Shown here: one piece after another, positions 1-12,826 of the stretch
Position numbering within the stretch: the first letter of the stretch is position 1
Layout: every line of letters starts with the position of its first letter
Origin: Ophiodon elongatus
Lineage: Eukaryota; Chordata; Actinopteri; Perciformes; Hexagrammidae
NCBI GenBank assembly: GCA_016806645.1
Contig: JACSYO010001618.1
Location: forward strand, 1,260,501-1,324,500
Direction: 5' to 3'
Length of the DNA: 64,000 nucleotides
Notes under the pieces: model-generated
The model's database searches: none
The model's input: only the letters and a program-made list of their open reading frames with translations
What the model was told of the DNA's origin: nothing
Program-made: the position numbers and the translations under genes

Positions 1-55
1 GCTGGCGGTCCTCTGCCTGGTGATCACCAATCAGCTGCATAGATGAACCCACAAC
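1..55 (-). CDS. syn2: syn2 exon 10 (partial at window edge), end of C domain
   Basis: The acceptor (...gtccag) is at 57-56 and the exon starts at 55 in phase 0, reading VVGSSMQLIGDHQAEDRQ before the window ends mid-codon. Vertebrate synapsins read SSMPLIG or CSMPLIG here, so Gln replaces the usual Pro. The exon continues to the left of the window. Confidence 0.93.
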
Positions 56-3000
56 CTGGACAAAGAGGGCACAGACATCATAAATGATGTGCCTTTTTTA
101 ATAAGAAGGTTACATGACTGACATGTTGTTGACCCAGACTGGGTAACAAAGTCAGGATTGACAAACAAAGGAGTATAAAGGGCACAGCGGTCCAGACTTC
201 ATGTGTGGTAGTCGCTCTCTGGTGTGCTTAAAGGTCTGGAACTTCAACTCCAGGACAGAAAATGTATGAAGAATTAGTTTTGATTTGATGTTTTATGGCC
301 AGAATGGTTTTGGTTTATACAAGTAGGCTTTTTCGAATACTGTCAGAAAGGTGATGTTTTAAAATATATGTTAATATGTTAATGGGAATTACGGTAATCA
401 AAATTTTGGTCATCATCTATATTTTCAGTAACCCAAATGTTTTATCACTGTGGCAGTCAGGCTGCTGCTAAATAAGACAGACGGTGATATTATGTCAACA
501 TCCCTGAAAATGGATATCCACTTAACAATTCTACCGCATCACTATAAAAAACAAAACACTTTTCCAGTGGAGCTGACTCATGGGGCGATGTGTTTTTCAC
601 ATCTTTCCCACTTTAGTATCCAATCGACTTCCAACCAAACTACTGAATATTTCATTCAGACAGTCAGCCTACTTCAAAGTGTTGACTACAAGCCCATGAC
701 CGACTGTGAGCGTGTTTATTGACTGTCTATATCCATATGCAGTGTCAGTGTCTGCATTTTAAATCCAGAATTATGCCAAAAATTGACCTGACTGACCCAG
801 CTTTTTCCATGGATGCGGAGGCTGAGTTGACCCACACCACTCAGTGGCTCTGTACTTACTGCCAACCACAAAGAAGCAGCTCTCTCTATAGCACTCCATC
901 TTGTGTCCTACAAACCCTGGCTTGTCGAGTTGCTCCCCGAGCTGGCAGAAATCTTGGTCACTCAACAGCTCAATCCTGTGGCCAAATTAGTCCTTGTTCC
1001 TGCTCTTACTTCCAGAGCCACCCCCTCTGTCTGATCCTGAACTTGAACCTGAATCTCTGTCTGATCCTGAAACTGAATAGTCTGTGTATGTGACCCCTAA
1101 ACCTGTCAAATCACAGCACACCAGCTCCATGTTACAACTCTGGGCAATAAGCTGCTTGCCCACCCCATGACCAGCTGTGTCACAGTGTATTTGGGTCTTG
1201 CTTTTTGTTGCCTGTAATAGGTGGGTCGATACTTCCCCACTTCGCAGTGACACATTTCCAATCTTAAAAACACCATATGTTTTGTGTAATCTTACACAGA
1301 GTATTTAGCAATATTCCATACTGATAGGTAACCACTTGACTTTTAGGAAAGGTATCATTACAGCAAAGCACACTCCAACAATAATGTGTTAGTCACAACC
1401 ATTGTGGTCATGACTTCAAGACTAAACACTACAAAACACCAACATGCTGAACATTTACTGGAAAGTGAAAGACAAGTGAGGGGAAATTGTAGCTGAATAG
1501 AATAAATACTGAGATAGGTGGACCATAGAGCATAACCACCTTGAAATATCACCAGATGTTGGTTATCAAACTCATGATGTGTATTCAGATTAGATTCAAT
1601 CAGATTATTCCCAGCCAGATAATCTCAGGCCCTAGCAGTGGAAATGAGGCCAGACGTGCTAAATTTAAAACTCAAAGACCTTATTAGTATTCTAATAAAA
1701 CTCCCCCAGGCTGAGCATGGTGGCAGTTTTCAATTAAAGGCAGGAGTCAATAAATAAAATGACGCAGTGATAATATGGCAGCTGCAAAATGAGATTTGAT
1801 TATGTGATTTATTTTATTTATTGCCTTGTCAACTGTTTGATCGATAGGATTTTTTTTGAGTTTCCATCCATCCATTCCTCTCTCTCTATCCCTCCCTTCT
1901 TTATGTGTTTTCCTCACCTCAGTGATGTAGTCATTACCATCCTTGCCACAGATGGCTTTGACAGCACAGATATCCAGCCCTCCGAAGATTTCTGAGCAGG
2001 TATCAACCCACAGCTTGTATCTGTCACATAGAGAAGTTGGATTAGGTCTACAAACATAATCCGTTTAAAGGATAACAAAGAAATCACATATTGAGTACCA
2101 CTAGTATATGTACAATAACTGTTTTGCTGAGTTGCTACTAGAGGATAACTTGTGTTTAACTGTTTTGTATAAGGAACTGGTAAACAAAAGAGAACGTGTC
2201 CTGCTTTACTCCATCTTGCTTATCTTCGTAAAAAATATCAAGTTTTGTTCTTGCACACAGCACACTACTTTTTCAATAATATTGATTTATGTATCACTTT
2301 GGCACTGTAAGTCAGAGCAAATGTTGCTATTCAGGGCATTTATCCCGACAGTAACCCTGTTACAGAACCTCTCTAGCTCGAGGCTGGCCGGCTGAAGCCC
2401 ATAAAGGTGCTGTTGCTGGCTTGGGAGTAAGGAGCTCCATTGACTTGCTGTCTGGAAAACAGACCACGGCAGATACAGACACATCAATACTAACACCCAC
2501 ATTGCCAATGGGACTGTACTACAGCAGGTACTTTTTCTAGAGCTTCATACACACCAAATAATTTAAAAGTCACATTTGTAATGTTTAGAGTCTCTGTTCT
2601 GTAGTTTGTTAGCTGTCGCAGATTAACGAAGCTTTTGCAGATTTTAATGATTTTTTTCAGTTTTGCATTATGGAAGTAATTTAGTGATTGACGAGATTCC
2701 CATTGATGAGGAAAAGCTGTGAATCCTCATTCTGTTGGGGTTTGTGTTAGTGGCAGTGTAAGGTTTGAAGAGTTCAAATATGAGTAAATTGAGCAAAAAA
2801 TTGTTTGATGAATCAGACACTATGTAAAATAAAAATAACAGTACTGTTTTATATTATTCAGGTTAGTATTTATGTATCCATTTTAAGCTATTTTTTCAGT
2901 GGTGTTCCATACAGACATTTGTGCAACAATGACACTCAATTCTCTTATATCTGACAATAGACCTTTTCCACAGTTGCACTGTCCTTTTGACTAGCAGAAA

Positions 3001-6000
3001 AAAACAGTTGTCGTTTAACATTTATGGCTGCTCTGTTTCATTTTGATGACTCTGTAAGCCTTGCAAGTGAGTCAGCATACAATATTAATGTATTTATGTA
3101 CACCTGCTGTCGAAGGTCAAAATACATGTTTTGAAAAAGGACTATAATCCAGAATTCAGGCATGAGGAAAGTAACTCAATGTGAAAACCACAACATTTCT
3201 TTAGCCAAAGGAAATATAAATGCCCCGACAAACTGAAACTGATTTCCAAACATCAGTGTGTTTACCCATGTGGACTGGTTTCAGCTCAATGAATCTGCTG
3301 TGAGAGCACATTGTGACTAACTGTGACATGTGCGACACAAGGACAGCCTGAGCGTCACTAATGTTGATGCGGTGCTCACTTGTCAGTCATGGCTACTTGT
3401 TCCAACATGGCTGATCCGGTGTTGCTCTTCCAATTACCAGAGATGGATGTTCGCCTGGAAAACAAAAGGAAATTGTACGTTAAATCATAACAGACGCTAA
3501 CTTTCACTTTCAGAAATTGTAAATAGAGAGAAGAGAGACTTAGACAACCTCGTAGCAGGAGGGTTGTGGTTACAGCACAAGCTGTCAGGTAAAAAGCCAG
3601 TATGCAGGCAACATGCACAGCTGCAGGTTATCAAGGTTAATTAGCATCCCAATAAACTAAACTAATTGACGAGTTACCATATAGGCTTTGGTTTGTTTTA
3701 CAGTAGATGTACAGGTTTACACACAACAAATCCAGGACTCTAATACACCCTGTCTAATTAATTCAGTGAAGCACTCAACTTCCTGGTATTCCTCAAACAA
3801 TTGTTTATAACATTGTTCTAGTGTTGAAAAGTCTTCAATAATAAAGAAACATAATTTTTCTCTAAAAGCTAAAGGATTGCTAGAGACAGAAGGTGTGTAA
3901 GAGTGTTACATTTTTTGTTTGTGGAAGCGAGTTATAGCGACACACGACACACAAAATGGCCAATTTTCCAACGGGAGAGCGCACTCTCACAGTAACATGA
4001 TGGTGCAGCACCTGGAGGTCAGGTATAGTGCTGGGCAGCATTTTCTTTGATATTTTTTTGGTGACTGGAAATGAAGAGGCTTACTGGTGATGAGGAATTA
4101 GTTTTTGTGCGATTTAAGAATCAGACCTGGAGCATTAGAAACACAAAGTTAGCTCAGACGACATGAGCTCTGAATGACACACGGGTCAAATAACAGTCCA
4201 AATAGAGGTGCCAAGAGAATTGAAGAATGATGAAGCAACCTTACATCGTCACCTCAACGGCCTCGACCGCACTGCTTTAAACATGCAATTAGAAGTAGAA
4301 GTCATGGCCAAATTTCCAACTTATGTTGTACTTCTGTTAGAAGTGTTGCACTTTCCTGGAAAAGCTCAGCCTTCAGCTGTTGTGGCCGTGGCTTGGGAAA
4401 AGGAACACCACGACTTCCAGAAGCTAATTAATGTTTTAGACTTTTCTGGTTGTTCAAAAGACAGGAACTCCCACACAAACACATTTGTCCATCCACGCGC
4501 AACTTCAACAAGTCGAGAAGGTTTATGTTGCAATGACCACAAGGAAGTAACTGTGATTTGTAATGACTGTGCTGACCAATTAGAGTTTGGTAGGTGCCAG
4601 TCTATATGATGTTTCAGTAGCCTATGTGTAAGATGAAATGGCTACACTTAAATGCATATATGATTTTAAATTATAATTTATAACTTATTGTTAATAATAT
4701 AAAAGGTTTCCAAGCAATATGTTTTAAACATATGGCTTAATCTGCATTATATAGGTGCAGGGCTGCTAAAGACCAACGGTATGTAGGGACACATTCATGC
4801 ATTAAAGGGTTAAATGAGGACTTTACGTTTCACTTTGCTACGTCTACGCTCTATTTTAAGTAGCGTATGTCACTGTATCCCTGTTCAACCTAGAAAACGC
4901 TGTTACAAACTCACAATGTGCATATTGTACAGTATACACCTGGAAACCAATGATACATAAAATAAAAGTATTTTTGAACCCAAGTAATAAATAAGAACAA
5001 CACTCACATGTATGCTTTGTAGTCAGCTCCGATTTTCTGGACCCTGATGTCGTACTTGGCGTCTATAAATGGCTCTGTGGTGCAGTAGGTCTGCGTGATG
5101 GCCACCACACTTGCAATATCCTGGAAGTCACTCACATTGTCCACTTTGACCTACAGAGGAACAACACATAAGAAACACATATATTTAATGTAGGCTAGGC
5201 TTTATGTTTTATTTTTTAGGACAAAGATCATTTCTATGTAAATGTTAGAATTTGTGTAATAAGCTCATCAACAGTATTGTATTGTTGCACCATAACTGGG
5301 AACCCCCACTGAGTGGAACATAAGCGAGACGTGAGTTTCAAAGCAAAGTGGAAAGTATTGTGTACAGTATTTACAATAAAGAAAGGTGTCTTTCTTAAAA
5401 TAGATCAGTGAAACAGATAAAAGCGACATCTGTAGCATAATATAGGTGTGTAGAAGATGAGATGTTAAGATAAAGGAGGGCAAAAAGGTACAGGCGGAAA
5501 AGAGGCCCGGTTAGACAGAGCCAGAGGGGAATCACATATCAGATTGAGCAGTCCAGGGGAATGATGTGTGGGGATCGATGAGGAGTGATGGAGAGAGGCT
5601 GCACACTTCACTCGGATTTCACCCAGAAAATATTAACACAGTTGTCAATCAATATCAACACAATTGGAGGGGAAAAAAAGGTCTGAGGGAGAATGAGTAG
5701 AAAATGATGTGCTGCAGTCATGATAGGAAGAAAGAATCGAGAAAGACAGATCACGGATATTAAGGGGCTAGTGTGGGGATTCAGGGGGATTTATTGGCAG
5801 AGATGGAATGGACGATTCATAACTAGAAAGGTGCACTCAGTAGTAGGCGTGTCTGCGAAGCAAACCAACATGCTAGCTTTCCCCCTTCTCTTCTCTTGAC
5901 ACTTCATAGACCGACAGTATACTTGCACCGATGCACACGCATGCACGAGTTCAGTCTGACTGAATGAATGAATGCAACCAGTGATGTAAAGTGTCGTCAG

Positions 6001-9000
6001 ACCGAGTTCATTCAAACTCAAAAACAAGCGGTAGTAACGTTACACAAGCAATGGGCTCAAAGCCGTCGTGTCATACACTTCATACAATCGTGCCAAAACA
6101 CAGAGGTAAACTCACCGAGTTGTAAGCCCGCTTAGCAGCGGCTGAGTGGCCGCGAGGTAGAGCAGTGTGTGCACTGGTAGTTCTGTTTGCTGTTAGCCAA
6201 ACACACCGTCCAAAACAATAACAGTGTTCAAATTGTTTCTGCCCCACTTTGTCTCTGGCTGCAGAGCAGCGGCTGGGGGTCGGCGATGCCCTCAGCTGTG
6301 TTATCTCTAGTGGTCCCTTCCAGCCGGGGCCCAGTTAAGAGTACTAAATGAGGAGCCAGCAGGCGGTCAAAGGCAGTACAAAACAGGTAATAAAAGGTGT
6401 TTTTAGAAAGTGTGAGTCACTGCAACCACGAGAGAGCCATGAGCATGCAGCCGTAACTTGGCACGCATAATAATATGCAGTTTGCTGAAGATTAGCCGTG
6501 GACTCACATAGTCAGATACGAACAAACACATAGACGTCTGTTTTACCTAAACTAAGAATGTAGTGTTTTTCCTGAGAATGAGGCGTTTAAATCTACATAG
6601 GGAGTGTTGCACTGCCATGTTTTTACAGTAGCCCAGAACAGACAAACCAAACATTGCCTCTTGAGAGAGCCTTTTGCATTTTTACATTACCCGAAGACGA
6701 CTGTATGGGACTGTATGGGAGGGGTCAGCGGAGAGGTATTGAGTTGGTTGCAATCTGCAACCTCAGCATGAGATGACACTAAATCTTACACACTGGTCCT
6801 TTAGCTGGTCGTGGATGTCAGAAAACACATTACACAGTACAAGCGATGTGGTTCCAGATGTGATGGTGCTTAGTGTAAACCATTCAACTATATCAAGGCA
6901 CACAGAGGGATTTTAAAGCACTTCTTGATGGCAATTTGTCACATGATGCAACAGTCAAAGGGTGGTCTTTAGTCCAATATTCCGCATTTTCCCCACTTTA
7001 CTAACACGTGAATGTGTCTTCCATTAAAACAAGACAAAACCGTTGGATCCCCGTCTCATCATTTGATCACAAATACTGCTGGAGGTAAAATCTGTCATGT
7101 GCATAGCATTAAAAATGACTCAACATTACCTTTCCCATTCCAGAGTGGGCGTGTCCGATCTTCACCACCACTGGGAAACTTGGTGATGTAATCTGAAAAG
7201 CAATAGAATATTCAAAAGATGAACAATGAAGAACAACACAGAATGACTATCAACATATCAACACACTGAAAAGTCCCTGCGGTGAAAAAAAGAGTGACTG
7301 TTAAGAACACCTAGCACCATTCACAGATCTATGCAGGTAAGTTGGCCTTAAATGGTCTAGCATGGCAAAACATGACCACTTGGGGACAACACAGCAAGCG
7401 GTTTATACAGCATACATTGATCTCATATTATCATATAATATTATCATTATCACATTCATATTATCACCGTACAATGTTCATATGACAAACGGTTAAGCTA
7501 ACAGTTTCTATATGTATACAACCAGCAGACAGAGAAGCATTAGCATGAATGTGGACTTGTGATTATGGACACTTGATGAATGGAAGTCCAATATTAACCG
7601 TAATTTTCGCTTTGTTTTGGTTCAGACCAAGTCCTGAGGGAAATATCTGTCTCTTTAACTACTAAATGCTCCACCATGTTGACCGGCCAGTTGCTAACTT
7701 TGTATGTCTGCTATTCAGTGCTGTGCAGGTTGTGTACAGTGGCTTTATAGTTTACTGAAAACAGCTGCTTGCTGCTCCTCAGCACAATGCTATGAGAGCG
7801 GTGAGAGTGAACCAAAACAGAAAAGTAGAGAGCCAAAGAAACAAAACAATGAGGTGAAAGTTGTTAAAACGCTCCGTAGAGCTGAAGGGAGCTGCAGAGT
7901 CGGGTGATAATTGTGAGTTTGTCTCAACGAGCAACACCTTTGATTTTACAAGTTGTTGTGTGATCAATTGTTTATGTAAAAAATATTGACACAAAATGAC
8001 CAAGACGGATGTTGCCTGCAGTGCACATATTGACACAGTAAAACAAATAAGAAGATCAAGCAAGGAAACGGATGCAGATACTTATACTCTACACATGAAC
8101 AATAAGCAAAAGTAATTTTTAGGATTATCGTTTGCTTTTATGGATCAGATGCTGCACTGATGGTCGCACAAGCTGCATCTAAAAAAAAAAAAAGAACACA
8201 AATCTAATTTATAAATGCTTCACAAACCTGTCCAACAATACTCTCATTAATCGGTCATCATTTTCATTTCCGTGACTAACACACGACAGCCAATGGGAGA
8301 AGAGGGAGGACATCAAAAGAGGGTACAAGAGGCGAAGGATGGTAGCTTTTTTTTCTTCCTGCGTTTGAGGAGGCTGTCCCTAAATTGTTGAGTACATAAG
8401 AGGCTCCCTGTGTGCGACCCTCTCAGCATTCAAGACCAGAGTGTGAGGGGATCCAACTATTGTAAGTTTCTCTGTGTGTTGTCTACAGAGAGGGAGCGAC
8501 AGAGACAGAGAGAGAGAGAGAGAGCAGTGGCAGCCTTCCCTTCAACCCAAGTTATTTGCTCAGGCTTAAATTCAGAGGTGTACTTTAAACTTGAAACATT
8601 TTTATCCACAGCTGCCTTTCAGCTCGTCTCACTACTTCGACTCTACCGTCCTATCCTTCCCCTCCGTTGCTGCCCGATTTACTTTTCCCGTGGAACTTAA
8701 CAGGATCAGAAGAGGTTTGCCGAGCGTTCATCGAGCGGTGGAGCGGTCAGAGGCAGCCAGAGTCATCATGACCATGTCCCAGGAGCGGAGTGCGTGTCTG
8801 GGGCTCTGGGTGCTCCTTTTGCTTGGTGCAGGCATGGAGGAAGTTGTGGAGGGATGTAGCTGCCACCCAGCACACCCACAGCAGCTATTCTGCAGCGCCG
8901 AGATCGGTGAGTTAATAACTGCAGACCTATTTAGCGTCTGTTCACTCAGATAAGAGAGAAGAATATAAAAGCTCTTGCATTTAATTATGGTGGGATAACT

Positions 9001-12000
9001 CCAAAGTGAGCGCAGGGTGTTAAAATGCAAGGAAGGACCCTCCTTCATAACTGACTGATTTGTGATTTGGCTTATTGATCAACCTGATTGGATTTTCACA
9101 AAAATTAAAATCCACAGTAAAAACCTACTGTGACAAGAACTAATCAATTGAGCTTTAGGGCTGAGCTTTTTATGGCATTTAATTGAAAGAAATGTTGATT
9201 CATCATTTTGGCTTTTTCCAATGATATTCATGGAAATTATCAGTCATATGCAGAGCATATTGACAGTCTAAGTTATTGAAGCACTATATAGAATGGCTGG
9301 CTTTTCTTTTTCTTTTATACCGAGATGAATACACTTCCATCCCTGTTGTTATTTGACAGCGGGGCAGCCTAGTATCTGTGTTTTTGTTGTTAAATAATTG
9401 AGTCTTCTTTCTTGCAATTGCATAAAAACAAACCCCTAAAAAAAAGTGGCCCTGGCCTACTTTCTATCTGTCTGTCTGTCTGTTGGGTTGTCTGCCTGTC
9501 TCTCTGTCTGACGCCCCCCCATCATCCTTCTTGTCTAAGCACAGGCCAAAACCAACACTCTGCTCTGACTTTGAGTACTTGGCTCGAGAATGTGGAAAGC
9601 TGGAGTATGTGGTTCTGTCAAAGGTTACACTCCAGCAGAGGAGAGAGACAGAGAGAAAGAGAAAGTAGACAAAGAAATTGTCGGTATTTTAGTCTTGTTT
9701 TTCTAATTGGTCTGTTTGTCCCTTCAGGTTTCGAGAGGGTCAGCTCTCTCAAAGTAAAATGTGTCTCAAAATAATATTCAGTCTGAAATGAAGCTGAGAC
9801 CTGTTTCAAAACCACCATAGCGCCAAATTAGATCTGGGTTATGAGATCACATTGAGGGTATTTGGGGCAGTGTTTTTAGGACAGAGTTTTATATATGAAG
9901 TGTGTCATCAAAGAGTGAGACGGAGGTCCCATATGATTATTCAGTTTTCTCCAACTGAACAATTTGAGGTTTTCATGCAGGCCTGATATTGACAAAGTCC
10001 CCATGAGTTAGAACAGTCCACGACTTACCAGTCTAGCACTGTTTTATGATCTTTTGGTCTTTTCTTCTATTTTATTTGCTCTCATTGGTCACATAAGAAC
10101 CTCAAAACAAGACACAAAGCAAGTGCATGCATGTTATTCTCACGTTAATTGTGTGGGCAACATTCAAATTGAGAGCTATTACATAAACATGTTACAAGTT
10201 TTGCAGCTCATCAGCAAACGATACATGTTGAACCACATGGGACAAGTTTGCCCTCAGGGATTTCTGTTTAGGCAACAAACCTACTTGGTTGGATTTAGGA
10301 AAATATCATGGTTTGGGTCAAGATTAACGCTTTCTGGTAGAAAGCCATGGAGGCAAACTTCTTCCATGTGCACCACTGGACCCAAACAAAATGGATTCCA
10401 ACAGAACGTTTGCTAATCCCCTCCCCCAATGTCCAATTAGAGCTTAGCAACTGTACCTAGTTACAGTAGGTCTGAGGAGCTTTGGATTTCTCCACATGTT
10501 ACAGCGGTGTGAATTGGGATGTGGTAATACTAAGTATCCCGTGAGTTTGGAGGGTTGTGTCCATGTATTTTATCCTTTAAGAAAAACAAAAACACAAGAG
10601 CAAAAGTGCAAAGAGTGGATAAAACTGTGTTTCTGTTCCAATGTGAGCTGCAAACATTAGCATGTTTGGCTAACTAACTTACCAGCATTACTTCAAAAGC
10701 CGAGTAGCATATCATGAACTATTACTAGAGTTAAGTCTCCCACCATTATCATTGTAAACAGCAGGAGCGGAAAGCTTGACAGGCATAGCAGCAGTAACTA
10801 TAAGAGGCGGGACTTCACAAATGTTCAATTAACCACAGGTTCTTTTGTAATTGGATCCCATTTCCTCGGGGTACGCTCGGGTCTGTGTTTAGTTTTGAAT
10901 GCATGAGTCCACCTCTGAATGGATACAAGAGTCATTGGTCTCTTTCAGGTAGGATGCAACTTTTTGGAGCCATGAATACCAAATAAGGAAAATCCCTCAC
11001 TCACACTAAGCGTGTCGAAGGAAAACTTTTCATTTGGCGGCATCTGTTGTTACCCTGTCCTGGTTGTTTTCTAAGCATAGGCTGGTGGTGGCCTTTAGTT
11101 GACCTGACAGTGCTGTCGGAGTAGATGAGACCTTTGAATAAAGCTGTACATCTGAGTAATAACCCATCTGGACAAACCTTGGACGATTCCCTGGCCCTGT
11201 TTGTGTATTTGAGATTGTGTGCATGAGTGTGTGTGTGTGTGTGTGTGTTAGTTGGACGGAGGCCAAGCCATGCCAACACAGCCTACTCCATCTCTCTCTC
11301 TTTCTTTCCCTCTCTCTCCCCACTTCATTTCCATGTCTATAGGCTTGGTCTAATGGTCTGCATACTAACAATATCAGTGTGAAAGCCCACTGACAGTCCA
11401 GCTTTGTGAGCATGACAAGGGTGCCGATTCATCAGGGAGGGGGGGAAGTTACTTACTACATCAGTTCTCATGGTACAAGTTTGCAATATTTCTCTTTGGT
11501 TATGTAGCTGTGAGGCAGATGCACGGCCACTTTCACTCTGCAGGCGTGCCTGTCCTTATTCCTGTTCATAACACAGCTGCAGCAACTGAATTGAGTGGGT
11601 AACCCAGCCTGCACAGTTCAAAGCTGTCTAGGTGGGGGGTAAACATTTCAGAGAATCTGGGCCAAGAGAATCATTTAAGGAAGAGACAACTAACTTGGAA
11701 TAAAATGAGTTTTGTTGTTCAGTTATTACATTTAATTTCCACAATAAATGTAATTTAAATGTATCACTGCCCAAAAACTAATATGTCTGGAAGTTGATCC
11801 TACTAAAACCACTGCTGTAATGGAAAAATGACTATACTATTCTTGGTTAATTGGCTATAGCAACTTCTGTCCTCTTCCATGTTGCACTGATACACAGCCA
11901 ATGCTCCGACTGCCAACTATTTGATCCTTACACACAGTTATGCCGTGGTGTATTAGTTACCATTAATAGACAACATAGACCCATTATTCTGCACTGAAGA

Positions 12001-12788
12001 TTTAATTGGGCGGCTAATTTGCCAAAGCACTTCATCTACTTTCAGATATGTTTCTTCTTGCCAAAGGAAGTGCAGATCAAAGAGCTGAACTGAACAAAGA
12101 GGGCAATAATATGATAGTCATCATTGGTACAGAGTATTTCTGTGTAGTGAGCATGACAGCCTTATTCAGTGGTGTAACTATAGTTGAGGACGGGGTTATG
12201 CTGATGTGTAGAATACGTGACATTGGCCTGCAAAAACAACACTTGCTGCATTTTTTTTAAATTAATCAATGGTGGAATTATTCAGATACCCTTTATGAGG
12301 TAAACTCAATCTTAAACTGAAGGTAAAAATACTTCTTTACAAGTACAGTTACACTGATAAATCTGCTGGGCTGGTAAATAAGCAAGTATTAGTGTCTGTT
12401 AATGGTCGTACAGAACTAGTTCTTGTGATGTTCATGCCCTGCTTACTTTCTAACTTTCACACAGCTGGCCAATCACCATGTGAAGTGGGAATGAATAGAT
12501 TTGGAAAGTTACAGAAAGGTCGGACACAGCCCCCACTAATCCGTTGTCGAAAAGATGCAGGGGGAGGGGTATCCGAAAATATGTGACCATTCCAATAACA
12601 GTTCTTAGAGAGTATACTGGCAGCTTTGGCCTATCACAAATCATATTGGTCTATTTTTCGGCCAAAACTTATGAAGGAAGTAACAGGGAAGTGAAGTACA
12701 AATGCTTAAGATATGACTCCATTACAGAGATTGTCCACCAGAGAAAAAAAAATGTCAGCTGTAAAATGCTGTACATTTCTTGGTCACA

Positions 12789-12826
<38 letters not shown>

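Noticed and set aside
4208..4609. 133-codon open frame on the plus strand in syn2 intron 7
   Set aside because: No signal, domain or family resemblance, no promoter or splice context, and length possible by chance; not called a gene.
8591..8767. In-frame upstream extension of timp4 exon 1 starting at an ATG at 8591
   Set aside because: The extension would bury the signal peptide; the ATG at 8768 has A at -3 and gives the family length of 224 aa.
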